A stretch of DNA of 11,090 bases, taken from positions 1 through 11,090 of the forward strand of contig CANQYA010000022.1 in assembly GCA_947627965.1 (NCBI GenBank), in the 5' to 3' direction. Source of the stretch: an uncultured Bacilli bacterium (lineage in GTDB: Bacteria > Bacillota_I > Bacilli_A > RF39 > UBA660). The notes beneath the pieces are model-generated. The model was not told the origin of the DNA. It ran no database searches and was given only the letters and a program-made list of their open reading frames with translations. Position 1 is the stretch's first letter, and the number at the start of each line of letters is the position of its first letter. The position numbers and the translations under genes were made by a program. Positions 1-6,366 of this stretch are shown piece after piece.

Positions 1-1673
1 GTATCATAGGTAATGATTATTGTGCTCCATATGATGCCAAAAAGTATCGAAAATGGTTCTTTAAGAATAAAGTAAAAAAATATCAAAAATTTTCTTATAA
101 TCCATTAATTTCTATTTTAGTACCAGTATATAATACCGAAGTAGATTTATTAAGAAAATGTTTAGATTCCGTTTTAGAACAAAGTTATACTAATTTTGAA
201 TTATGTATTACTGACGACTGTTCTACTTTAGAAGAAACAAAACAATTATTAAAAGAGTACGAAAAGAAAGATAAGCGTGTTAAAGTTAATTATCGTAAAG
301 AAAATGGTCATATAGCTAGAGCTACAAACGATGCCCTTAATTCTTGTAAAGGAGAATTTATTGGGTTACTCGATAGTGATGATTTACTATGTAAAGATGC
401 TTTATATGAAGTAGTTAAAGTTCTTAATGAAAATAAAGATTTAAGTTTAATATATACTGACGAAGATAAAGTCGATATGGACGAAAAAATTTCTAATCCT
501 TTCTTCAAACCAGACTTTTCTCCACACTTTCTACTTAGTGGTAATTATATATGTCATTTTTCTGTTTACAGAACTTCTATTGCTAAGGAAATAGGTGGTT
601 TTAGACACGAATACGTAGGAGCTCAAGACTTTGATTTTGTATTAAGATTTATTTTAAAAGTTGGCTCTAAAGGGGTATATCATATTCCTAAAATGTTATA
701 TCATTGGCGAATGGCACCTGGTTCAACTGCTGAAAGTATCGATAATAAAGATTATGCTGTCGATGCTGGTAAAAGAGCAATAGATAATTTCTTAAAAGAA
801 GTAAATACTAAAGCCGATATAACTGTACCAATAAAATCAGCTAATTATTTTGTCGATTTTATTTATGAAAAAGAACCTTTAGTTACAATTGTAATAAATC
901 TTCAAAAAGATTATCCTAACTTAGATAAATGTTTAGCTTCTATATATAAAAATTTAGAATATAAAAGATTTGAAGTATTGCTAATCGCCCCTAAAAAAGA
1001 TAAATCATTATCTACTAAAAAGTATCCTAGATTGAAAGTAGTTTATTCTAAGATAAATTTTCAAGAAGAATTAAACAATATTATTTATGAAAATGCTAAA
1101 GGGGAATATTTATTATTCTTAGATAGTAATATGGAAATAAAAGAAGGTAATATCTTAAATGTTACGATGGGATATGCTCTTAAGAAAGATAATGGAGCAG
1201 TAGGAGTTAAGGTATTATATAATGATGCCCTTGTTAAATCTATCGGTTTAGCTGTCGGTAATAATGATGTTTATTATCGATTATCTAATTTTTCTCCTCT
1301 TTCCTATGGACCATACGGATTACTTTTATTCCAACATGAATGTAGTGTTATTTCACCTGATTACTTATTGGTTAATAAAAGTAAATTTAAGGAAGTTGGT
1401 GGCTTTTCAAGTGGTTATGTAGACCAATACAGCTATTATGATTTGTGTTTAAAATTATTAGAAAAGAAATATTATAATGTCATGATACCTAAAGTAGCTA
1501 TTTATTATAACCTTACTAGAAAAGAAGAATTAAAGAGTATTATTGATAACAGTGAGAAAATTACTAAAGATAAAGAATTATTTGCTAAGACTTGGGGAAA
1601 TTATAAAGATAAATATTATAATAGTAATTTAAGTTTTAAGAAAAGTTATGCGATTGCAAGAAAGAAAAAATAA
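1..1673 (+). CDS. Family 2 glycosyltransferase with two GT-A domains (5' end missing)
   Basis: The frame is open from the first full codon at position 3 to TAA at 1671-1673 (556 codons before the stop), so the gene starts outside the window. Numbering from position 3, residues about 34-235 form a GT2 domain: it opens with PLISILVPVYNT at residue 34, has the metal/nucleotide-sugar DSDD at 124-127 and the late motif HWRMAPGST at 234. A second GT2-like domain starts near P292 (PLVTIVINL) but has DSN (374-376) where DSDD would be expected. The short segment before the first domain (YRKWF) is usual for GT2 proteins with more sequence upstream. Such enzymes transfer sugars from nucleotide-sugar donors to surface polysaccharides or teichoic-acid-like glycans at the cytoplasmic membrane. 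No transmembrane segment is seen in the part present. The sugar and acceptor cannot be told. The GT2 call is strong; whether the second domain is active is open. Confidence 0.93.
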   Translation, partial: IIGNDYCAPYDAKKYRKWFFKNKVKKYQKFSYNPLISILVPVYNTEVDLLRKCLDSVLEQSYTNFELCITDDCSTLEETKQLLKEYEKKDKRVKVNYRKENGHIARATNDALNSCKGEFIGLLDSDDLLCKDALYEVVKVLNENKDLSLIYTDEDKVDMDEKISNPFFKPDFSPHFLLSGNYICHFSVYRTSIAKEIGGFRHEYVGAQDFDFVLRFILKVGSKGVYHIPKMLYHWRMAPGSTAESIDNKDYAVDAGKRAIDNFLKEVNTKADITVPIKSANYFVDFIYEKEPLVTIVINLQKDYPNLDKCLASIYKNLEYKRFEVLLIAPKKDKSLSTKKYPRLKVVYSKINFQEELNNIIYENAKGEYLLFLDSNMEIKEGNILNVTMGYALKKDNGAVGVKVLYNDALVKSIGLAVGNNDVYYRLSNFSPLSYGPYGLLLFQHECSVISPDYLLVNKSKFKEVGGFSSGYVDQYSYYDLCLKLLEKKYYNVMIPKVAIYYNLTRKEELKSIIDNSEKITKDKELFAKTWGNYKDKYYNSNLSFKKSYAIARKKK

Positions 1674-1682
1674 TTTTATTAT

Positions 1683-1710
1683 TTGCGACATTTAAAAAGA
1701 GTAGTATAAT
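1683..1710 (+). promoter_or_regulatory. Sigma-A type promoter of the rubrerythrin gene
   Basis: TTGCGA at 1683-1688 (4 of 6 matches to the -35 consensus) is followed after 16 bp by a perfect TATAAT at 1705-1710. The start of transcription would fall near 1716-1718, leaving a leader of about 50 nt before the rubrerythrin ATG. Prediction from sequence only. Confidence 0.7.
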
Positions 1711-1720
1711 ATTAATTGTG

Positions 1721-1737
1721 AGTTATTAATAATAACT
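1721..1737. promoter_or_regulatory. Perfect 17-bp palindrome, candidate operator of the rubrerythrin gene
   Basis: AGTTATTAATAATAACT has 8-bp arms around one central A, directly after the expected transcription start of the rubrerythrin gene. The odd-centred, A/T-rich form resembles Fur/PerR-family boxes (7-1-7 geometry), and PerR is known to control rubrerythrins in clostridia. The bases do not line up well with the Bacillus PerR consensus, so the regulator is inferred from position, symmetry and target gene only. A repressor bound here would block the start of transcription. Confidence 0.45.
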
Positions 1738-1765
1738 TAAAATATATAAAAAGGAAGGTAGAATT

Positions 1766-2308
1766 ATGGAATTAAAAGGATCAAAAACAGAACAAAATTT
1801 AATGACGGCTTTTGCAGGGGAAAGCCAAGCTCGAAATAAATATACTTATTATGCATCAAAAGCTAAGAAAGATGGTTATGAGCAAATCGCATCTATTTTT
1901 GAAGAGACAGCAAATAACGAAAAAGAACATGCTAAATTATGGTTTAAATATTTACATGGTGGCGATGTACCATCTACAATCGATAACTTAAAAGATGCTA
2001 GTAACGGAGAAAACTACGAATGGACAGAAATGTATGCTGAATTTGCTAAAACAGCTAAAGAAGAGGGATTTAATGATTTAGCATATTTATTTGAAGCAGT
2101 AGGAAAAATTGAAAAAGAACACGAAGAAAGATATTTAACTTTATTAAAAAATATTGAAGATGATAGAGTTTTCCATAAAGACGGAGAAAAAATGTGGATT
2201 TGTCGTAATTGCGGTCATGTTTATATTGGTGCTGATGCCCTTGATGTATGCCCTGTTTGTAAACATCCAAAAAGTTTTATGGAAGTTAAAGCTGATAATT
2301 ACAAATAA
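1766..2308 (+). CDS. rbr: Rubrerythrin
   Basis: This 180-residue cytoplasmic non-haem iron protein reduces hydrogen peroxide to water with electrons from rubredoxin-type partners, protecting anaerobes or microaerophiles from oxidative stress. The N-terminal ferritin-like four-helix domain carries the diiron ligands E19 (in [11 protein letters not shown]), E52 and H55 (NNEKEH), E85, E88, and E116 and H119 (KIEKEHEER). The C-terminal rubredoxin-like domain has two CxxC knuckles, C146/C149 and C162/C165 (CRNCG and CPVC), for one Fe(SCys)4 site. The length is slightly below the roughly 190 residues of classical rubrerythrin, and no part is missing. The ATG has a good site (AAGGAAGG, 1751-1758). 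It has its own promoter, the palindrome at 1721-1737, and a terminator right after the stop. Confidence 0.97.
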   Translation: MELKGSKTEQNLMTAFAGESQARNKYTYYASKAKKDGYEQIASIFEETANNEKEHAKLWFKYLHGGDVPSTIDNLKDASNGENYEWTEMYAEFAKTAKEEGFNDLAYLFEAVGKIEKEHEERYLTLLKNIEDDRVFHKDGEKMWICRNCGHVYIGADALDVCPVCKHPKSFMEVKADNYK

Positions 2309-2309
2309 T

Positions 2310-2335
2310 AAGAAGTTGTTAAAGCTTCTTTTTTT
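2310..2335 (+). terminator. Intrinsic terminator after rubrerythrin
   Basis: AAGAAGTT (2310-2317) pairs with AGCTTCTT (2323-2330) around a 5-nt loop; the stem has one G-U pair and is followed by five more T. The next ribosome binding site begins only seven bases later, so the downstream lipoprotein probably depends on read-through, or on a promoter not recognised here. Confidence 0.75.
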
Positions 2336-2352
2336 AAATATAGGAGGTGGAT

Positions 2353-2640
2353 ATGAAAAAAATAATTTTCTTATTATTAATTTCTTTCCTTTTAATTGGT
2401 TGTGGTAAAAAAGTTGATTTAATAGGAACTTGGAATGCATCTAATTTAACATATATTTTTAATGAAGATGGTACTTGTACCAAAATGGATAATACCTCAT
2501 CTTTTTCATGTACTTATGAAGAAAAAGATGGCATTATTAATATATACTTAGACAATAAAGACGAAATATATGAGTCTGGACAAATTAATCCTGACTTACT
2601 TATTATTGGTAGTAATGTATATAAAAAGGCGGATAACTAA
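2353..2640 (+). CDS. Small secreted lipoprotein with a GTW-type beta domain
   Basis: The 95-residue product starts with a lipoprotein signal peptide: K2-K3, a hydrophobic stretch I4-I15 and the lipobox LLIGC with the lipidated cysteine at C17. It should therefore be anchored on the outer face of the membrane. The mature part is about 78 residues and predicted to be mostly beta strand: GTW at 25-27, then a YIFNEDGTC stretch, then alternating hydrophobic segments to the end. Small lipocalin-like lipoproteins share this GTW...F..DGT pattern, but no specific family can be assigned. C42 and C53 could form a disulfide. The ATG at 2353 is chosen because AGGAGG (2342-2347) lies five bases upstream; a GTG at 2347 falls inside that site. 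It follows rubrerythrin with a terminator between, and its stop lies in a shared terminator. Function unknown. Confidence 0.85.
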   Translation: MKKIIFLLLISFLLIGCGKKVDLIGTWNASNLTYIFNEDGTCTKMDNTSSFSCTYEEKDGIINIYLDNKDEIYESGQINPDLLIIGSNVYKKADN

Positions 2641-2653
2641 TTATTCGCCTTTT
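2624..2653. terminator. Bidirectional terminator shared by the lipoprotein and HIT genes
   Basis: The 13-bp stem runs 2624-2636 with 2641-2653 around the loop CTAA; it has one G-U pair on the plus strand. The outer part is AAAAGGCG/CGCCTTTT, so each strand ends the stem in a T run. The hairpin contains the last codons and stop of the lipoprotein gene (TAA 2638-2640) and the stop of the minus-strand HIT gene (2641-2643), which abut without a spacer. Confidence 0.8.
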
Positions 2654-3033
2654 ATCAAATTATATACTTCTTTTATATCCTTTATCATTTCCTTATTATA
2701 TTCATAATTAAGTAAATCATTTTGATATCTTGGTACTAAATGAATATGAAAATGTTTAATATCTTGACCTAAATCATTATTTTGGATAATTGTTAATCCT
2801 TCACAATTTAATTTATCTTGTAATAACTTATACATATCTTTAGTAACTTTACTAATATGATTAATTGTTTCTAAGTCGATATCATTAATATTAACAAAAT
2901 GTTTCTTAGGAATAATTAATGCTTCTCCGTTAGTTTTAGGATTAATATCCAAAAAGACTTTAACAACGTCATCTTCATATAATGTTTCACTAGGAATTTC
3001 ACCTGTTATAATTTTACAAAATAAACAGTCCAT
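2641..3033 (-). CDS. HIT-family nucleotide hydrolase/transferase
   Basis: This 130-residue protein carries the histidine-triad signature HFHIHLV at residues 94-100 (H94, H96, H98); the triad provides the nucleophile that attacks the alpha-phosphate of nucleotidyl substrates. The start MDCLFCKIITGEIPS is the usual N-terminus of the Hint/FHIT-like bacterial branch; C3, C6 and H45 are probable zinc ligands. Members hydrolyse purine nucleoside phosphoramidates, adenylylated lysine or dinucleoside polyphosphates; the substrate here cannot be told. The ATG at 3033 is chosen because AGAGGAGA (minus strand of 3041-3048) precedes it and the family begins there; an upstream ATG at 3114 would add 27 unrelated residues translated across a hairpin. 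It is a single gene, convergent with the lipoprotein and divergent from suf. Confidence 0.95.
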   Translation of the reverse strand: MDCLFCKIITGEIPSETLYEDDVVKVFLDINPKTNGEALIIPKKHFVNINDIDLETINHISKVTKDMYKLLQDKLNCEGLTIIQNNDLGQDIKHFHIHLVPRYQNDLLNYEYNKEMIKDIKEVYNLIKGE

Positions 3034-3053
3034 AATTTCATCTCCTCTTAAAT

Positions 3054-3062
3054 ATTGTATCA
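3054..3062 (-). promoter_or_regulatory. Extended -10 element in front of the HIT gene
   Basis: The minus strand reads TGATACAAT, an extended -10 (TG, one base, TACAAT). No good -35 is visible 17 bp upstream. Transcription would begin near 3047, leaving a leader that consists of little more than the ribosome binding site. A second minus-strand TATAAT lies at 3124-3129, upstream of the hairpin at 3075-3100, and could be an alternative start. Confidence 0.45.
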
Positions 3063-3066
3063 GAAA

Positions 3067-3100
3067 AAATAAATAAAAAGAACCTTTTTCGGCCCTTTTT
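3067..3100 (-). terminator. Terminator-like hairpin pointing towards HIT (possible leader attenuator)
   Basis: On the minus strand, AAAAAGGGCC pairs with GGTTCTTTTT around the loop GAAAAA: ten pairs including two G-U, followed by a T-rich tail. On the plus strand the two G-U pairs become A-C mismatches, so it works best towards HIT. It sits between a possible minus-strand promoter (3124-3129) and the HIT start, so it may attenuate HIT or end a short RNA of about 45 nt. Confidence 0.5.
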
Positions 3101-3185
3101 GGTGAATACAGCAAATATTCATTATTATATTGAAACCTTTATCTATTTTTTATACATATTTTTATATTATTTATCTTTCCATTAA

Positions 3186-3214
3186 TAGACTTTTCTTAAG
3201 GAATTTGATACAAT
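3186..3214 (+). promoter_or_regulatory. Promoter of the suf operon
   Basis: TAGACT at 3186-3191 (4 of 6 for the -35) is separated by 17 bp from TACAAT at 3209-3214, with TG at 3206-3207 making an extended -10. The leader would be only about 16 nt, ending in GGAGG at 3226-3230 ahead of the sufC ATG. No IscR/SufR-like site is recognised, and the short leader leaves no room for a riboswitch. Confidence 0.6.
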
Positions 3215-3236
3215 TATTTTATCTTGGAGGGATATT

Positions 3237-3995
3237 ATGCTAAGTATCAAAAATTTAAGTGTAGCTACAAAAGAAAAAGAAATTTTAAAGAATTTTAGTA
3301 TAGATATTAACGATGGTGAGATCCATGCGGTTATGGGACCTAATGGGACTGGTAAAAGTACTTTATCTAAAGTTATATTAGGTAGTAATGACTATATAGT
3401 AACTAGTGGGGATATTACTTTTAATAATGAACGTTTAAACGATTTAACTACTGACGAAAGAGCTAAAAGAGGTATTTTTTTATCTTTTCAAGAACCTATT
3501 AGTATAGAAGGGGTTACTAATAGTGAATTTTTAAGAACAGCTATCAATGAACGTAGAGATACCCCGATTGGGTTATATGAATTTATTAAAGAATTAGATA
3601 GTGCTACTTCAGAATTAGAAATGCCTGATGGATTATTACATCGTGCGATAAATAAAGGGGCTTCTGGTGGCGAACGCAAAAAAAATGAAATATTACAAAT
3701 GAAATTATTAAAACCTAAATTTATTATTTTAGACGAATTAGATTCAGGTCTCGATATTGATAGTCTTAAAATAGTATGTGAAAATATTAATAAATATTTA
3801 CAAGAAAATCCTAAAACTTCTGTTTTAATTATTACACATTATCCAAGAATTTTAGAATATATAAAACCTAAATATGTCCACATTTTATTAAATGGACAAA
3901 TAGTAAAAACGGGTGGTTATGAACTTGCTACGGAAATTGAAAAAAATGGTTATAGCAAGATAAATACTATGGATGGAAAACTAGAAAATGAATAA
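3237..3995 (+). CDS. sufC: Fe-S cluster assembly ATPase SufC
   Basis: This 252-residue ABC-type ATPase forms the motor of the SufBCD scaffold in the cytoplasm; ATP binding and hydrolysis reshape the SufB-SufD pair so that a cluster can be built and released. Visible motifs are Walker A GPNGTGKST (34-42, K40), the Q-loop at Q85 (FQEP), the signature ASGGERKKNE (142-151), Walker B FIILDELDSGLD (162-173, E167) and the switch histidine H201 (ITHYP). The ELDSGLDID form of Walker B and the KKNE signature end are typical of SufC rather than of transporters; no membrane domains are encoded nearby. The length is normal for the family. It is first in the operon, with GGAGG seven bases before the ATG. 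Its last eight bases overlap the start of sufD (ATGAATAA). Confidence 0.97.
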   Translation: MLSIKNLSVATKEKEILKNFSIDINDGEIHAVMGPNGTGKSTLSKVILGSNDYIVTSGDITFNNERLNDLTTDERAKRGIFLSFQEPISIEGVTNSEFLRTAINERRDTPIGLYEFIKELDSATSELEMPDGLLHRAINKGASGGERKKNEILQMKLLKPKFIILDELDSGLDIDSLKIVCENINKYLQENPKTSVLIITHYPRILEYIKPKYVHILLNGQIVKTGGYELATEIEKNGYSKINTMDGKLENE

Positions 3996-4695
3996 ATTAT
4001 TTATAGATAATGTTTTAGACTTAGAAAATGTTGTAATAACAGAAGATACAATTTTAATAGAAAAATTAAATGATGTTAGTAAAGATGTCCATATTTATAT
4101 TGATAAAAATGTTTGTCTATATGAAATAGCAATTATCAAAAATAGTAAGAATAAAATAATATATCATTTAAGTCAAGGTAGTAATGTAATTATTAATAAA
4201 ATAGCTATCGATAATAGTGATACAGTCTATATTTATTTAGATGGAGAGAATGCTAGTGTTAAAATTAATAATGGTTTAATTAATTATTATAATAATACTT
4301 ATACTTTAAAAATCTATCATAATGAAGAAAAGACAACTAGTAATATTGTTAATCATACTATTAATGTTAAAGATAATGATTTTACTTTTGATATTGATGT
4401 AATTATTCCTAAAGATAAAGAAAATATTAATTCTAATCAAGATAACAGGATTATCAACATGGGTAGTGGAAAAAATATAATAAAGCCTAACTTAATTGTG
4501 GATAATCATAATATTACAGCAAATCATTCAGCTTATATTGGTCAATTTGATAAAAATAGTGTTTTTTATCTTATGACAAGAGGTCTTTCTTACGAGACAA
4601 TTAAAGATATGTTAGCAGTAGCATTTCTACTTAATGATATGGATTTACAAAATTTAAAAGACGAGGTAACAGCATTTGTAAAAAATAATATATAG
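3988..4695 (+). CDS. sufD: Shortened SufD-type scaffold protein
   Basis: The C-terminal third is clearly SufB/SufD family: KPNLIVDNHNIT, then ANHSAYIGQFD with H180 at the place of the conserved SufD histidine, then VFYLMTRGLSYETIKDMLAVAF in the helical end. The middle (about 20-165) is repetitive Ile/Asn/Lys-rich sequence that fits a beta-helix of short strands. SufD pairs with SufB on two SufC subunits to hold the nascent cluster and is needed for iron supply. At 235 residues it is about half of the usual SufD (more than 400); the N-terminal half is absent and no broken remnant precedes it, since sufC occupies that DNA. The frame is intact and sits in a complete operon, so it looks like a reduced but functional form rather than a pseudogene. 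The name rests on order and the C-terminal motif; a diverged second SufB-like subunit is the alternative. Confidence 0.82.
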   Translation: MNKLFIDNVLDLENVVITEDTILIEKLNDVSKDVHIYIDKNVCLYEIAIIKNSKNKIIYHLSQGSNVIINKIAIDNSDTVYIYLDGENASVKINNGLINYYNNTYTLKIYHNEEKTTSNIVNHTINVKDNDFTFDIDVIIPKDKENINSNQDNRIINMGSGKNIIKPNLIVDNHNITANHSAYIGQFDKNSVFYLMTRGLSYETIKDMLAVAFLLNDMDLQNLKDEVTAFVKNNI

Positions 4696-4706
4696 GAGGT
4701 GAGATT

Positions 4707-5903
4707 GTGAATAGAGAAGACTTTTCTATGCTAGAGAATAATATTATTTATTTTGATAATGGGGCGACTACTTTAAAACCTAAACCGGTAGTTAATGCGG
4801 TTATCGATTACTATACCAAGTATACAGCTAATGCTCATCGTGGCGATTATAATATAAGCCAAATTGTCGATAGTAAATATGAAGAAGTACGCGACGAAGT
4901 AAAAGATTTTATTAAAGCTTCAAGACGAGACGAAATTGTTTTTACTAAAGGAACAACGGAATCTATTAATACTGTGGTCTTTGGTTTTATGAATACTTAT
5001 TTACAAGAAAAAGACGAAGTTTTAATTACTAAAAGTGAACATGCATCTAATATTCTTCCTTGGTTAGAATTAGCAAAAAGGAAAGGAATTGTTGTTAAAT
5101 TTATTCCTTTAAATGAAAATCACGAAGTAACTATTGATAATATAGAAAAAGTAATTACTAGTAAGACTAAAGTTATTTCCCTTGCTCATGTTACTAATGT
5201 AGTTGGCGATATAAGACCAATTGAAGAAATAGGAAAATTATGTAAGGATAAAAATATTCTTTTTGTTGTCGACGCTGCTCAAAGTATAGGGCATTTGCCA
5301 ATTGATGTCGTAAAGTGTAATATTTCTTTTTTGGGCTTTTCAGCTCACAAGATGTTAGGACCGACAGGAATTGGTGTCTTATATGGTAAATATGAATTAC
5401 TAAACAAACTTTCTCCCATTGAGTACGGTGGAGGAATGAACTCTTATTTTGAAAGTAGTGGCGAATTAGAGTATAAAGATTTACCTGAGCGCCTAGAAGC
5501 AGGAACGCAAAACATAGCGGGGGTTCTAGGAATGGGGGAAGCTATTAAATATTTAAAAAAAATTGGTTTAGATAATATTCATAAATACGAAGTTGAATTA
5601 AAGAAATATGCAGTAACAAGACTTAAAGAAGTACCAAATATAAAAATATATAATGCTAACTCTAACTCTGGAATAATAGTTTTTAATATTAATAAAATAT
5701 TTAGTCAAGATTTAGCTGCCTTTTTAAATCATTTTAATATTTGTGTAAGAGCTGGTAATCATTGTGCTAAAATAGTTAAAGAAGAAATAAATGTATCTAA
5801 TACTTGTCGAGCAAGTTTTTACTTTTACAACACTAAAGAAGAAATTGATGCTTTAGTTGATGCTTTAAAAAAACAAGATAAGATATTTGATATAATTTTA
5901 TAA
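4707..5903 (+). CDS. sufS: Cysteine desulfurase SufS
   Basis: This PLP enzyme of fold type I (398 residues) removes sulfur from L-cysteine, giving alanine and an enzyme persulfide that feeds Fe-S cluster assembly. IYFDNGATTLKPKPV (about 13-27) and NAHRGDYNIS mark the family's N-terminus. The cofactor-binding lysine is K215 in FSAHKMLGPTGIG, preceded by H214. The catalytic cysteine is C353 in RAGNHCAKIV, the group II (SufS) form. The length is that of full SufS proteins. The start is a GTG at 4707, seven bases after AGGAGG (4694-4699); the next in-frame ATG (4728) would cut off seven residues and has no such site. It follows sufD by 11 bp and precedes sufU by 15 bp. SufU is its likely sulfur acceptor, as in Bacillus subtilis. 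Confidence 0.97.
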   Translation: MNREDFSMLENNIIYFDNGATTLKPKPVVNAVIDYYTKYTANAHRGDYNISQIVDSKYEEVRDEVKDFIKASRRDEIVFTKGTTESINTVVFGFMNTYLQEKDEVLITKSEHASNILPWLELAKRKGIVVKFIPLNENHEVTIDNIEKVITSKTKVISLAHVTNVVGDIRPIEEIGKLCKDKNILFVVDAAQSIGHLPIDVVKCNISFLGFSAHKMLGPTGIGVLYGKYELLNKLSPIEYGGGMNSYFESSGELEYKDLPERLEAGTQNIAGVLGMGEAIKYLKKIGLDNIHKYEVELKKYAVTRLKEVPNIKIYNANSNSGIIVFNINKIFSQDLAAFLNHFNICVRAGNHCAKIVKEEINVSNTCRASFYFYNTKEEIDALVDALKKQDKIFDIIL

Positions 5904-5918
5904 AAAGAGGTGGAAATA

Positions 5919-6353
5919 ATGGACGAAAAATTAAAAAGAGATATTATCTTAGATAATTATCAAAATCCTATGAATAGGGGATTAACCGATAGTAATGGCT
6001 ATATTAAAGTAAATACTAGAAATTCTTCATGTGTCGACAATGTCGATGTAATGGCAAAATTAAAAGATGGTGTATTTATCGATATAAGATTTGATGGAGA
6101 AGCTTGTGCTATTTCAACATCAGCAACATCAATTATGATTAAAACTTTAATAGGAAAGACAATAGCTGAAACAGAAAAAATTATTGATAATTACGAAAAA
6201 ATGATAAATGAAGAAGAAGAATACGATAAAGATTTATTAGGGGAATTATGTGTATATGATACTGTATCAAAACAACCAAGTAGAAAAAAATGTGCTACAT
6301 TACCTTTTGAGTCTATAAAAAAGATAATTGCTCTAGCTAAAGATACAAAATAA
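5919..6353 (+). CDS. sufU: Zinc-dependent sulfurtransferase SufU
   Basis: This 144-residue IscU-like protein in Gram-positive Suf systems accepts the persulfide from SufS by zinc-ligand exchange rather than serving as a scaffold. C38, D40, C63 and C125 match the four zinc ligands of B. subtilis SufU (C41, D43, C66, C128) with a constant shift of three. The surrounding motifs GEACAISTSATS and RKKCATLPF are typical, and the insert between C63 and C125 that separates SufU from IscU is present. The usual CGD at the first cysteine reads CVD (V39). The ATG at 5919 is chosen because AGAGGTGG lies at 5906-5913; a GTG at 5910 is part of that site. Gaps are 15 bp to sufS and 13 bp to sufB. Confidence 0.95.
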   Translation: MDEKLKRDIILDNYQNPMNRGLTDSNGYIKVNTRNSSCVDNVDVMAKLKDGVFIDIRFDGEACAISTSATSIMIKTLIGKTIAETEKIIDNYEKMINEEEEYDKDLLGELCVYDTVSKQPSRKKCATLPFESIKKIIALAKDTK

Positions 6354-6366
6354 TAAAGGAGACATT

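Noticed and set aside
477..1673. A separate 398-residue protein starting at ATG 477
   Set aside because: The same frame is open upstream to the window edge and encodes the essential first half of a GT2 domain (ISILVPVYNT, DSDD), so 477 is an internal methionine.
1668..1684. A/T-only hairpin AAATAAT/ATTATTT as a terminator of the glycosyltransferase gene
   Set aside because: Seven A-T pairs without any G-C and no T run; it also overlaps the next promoter's -35. In sequence this AT-rich such repeats are expected by chance.
2347..2352. GTG start for the lipoprotein two codons upstream
   Set aside because: The GTG is part of the ribosome binding site AGGAGGTG; ATG 2353 gives the proper signal peptide MKKII.
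2144..2440. Overlapping frames on both strands across the end of rubrerythrin and the lipoprotein start
   Set aside because: They overlap well-supported genes, have no family motifs and no ribosome sites, and are rich in Asn/Phe/Ile as expected for chance frames in AT-rich DNA.
3034..3114. Longer HIT protein starting at 3114 on the minus strand
   Set aside because: The extra 27 residues do not fit the family, run across a terminator-like hairpin and have no ribosome site; MDCLFCKI at 3033 does.
3116..3236. Riboswitch or T-box in the suf leader
   Set aside because: The predicted leader is only about 16 nt and no conserved aptamer elements are visible.
5910..5918. GTG start of SufU three codons upstream
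   Set aside because: It overlaps the GAGGTGG ribosome site; ATG 5919 also gives the same zinc-ligand spacing from the N-terminus as B. subtilis SufU, shifted by three.
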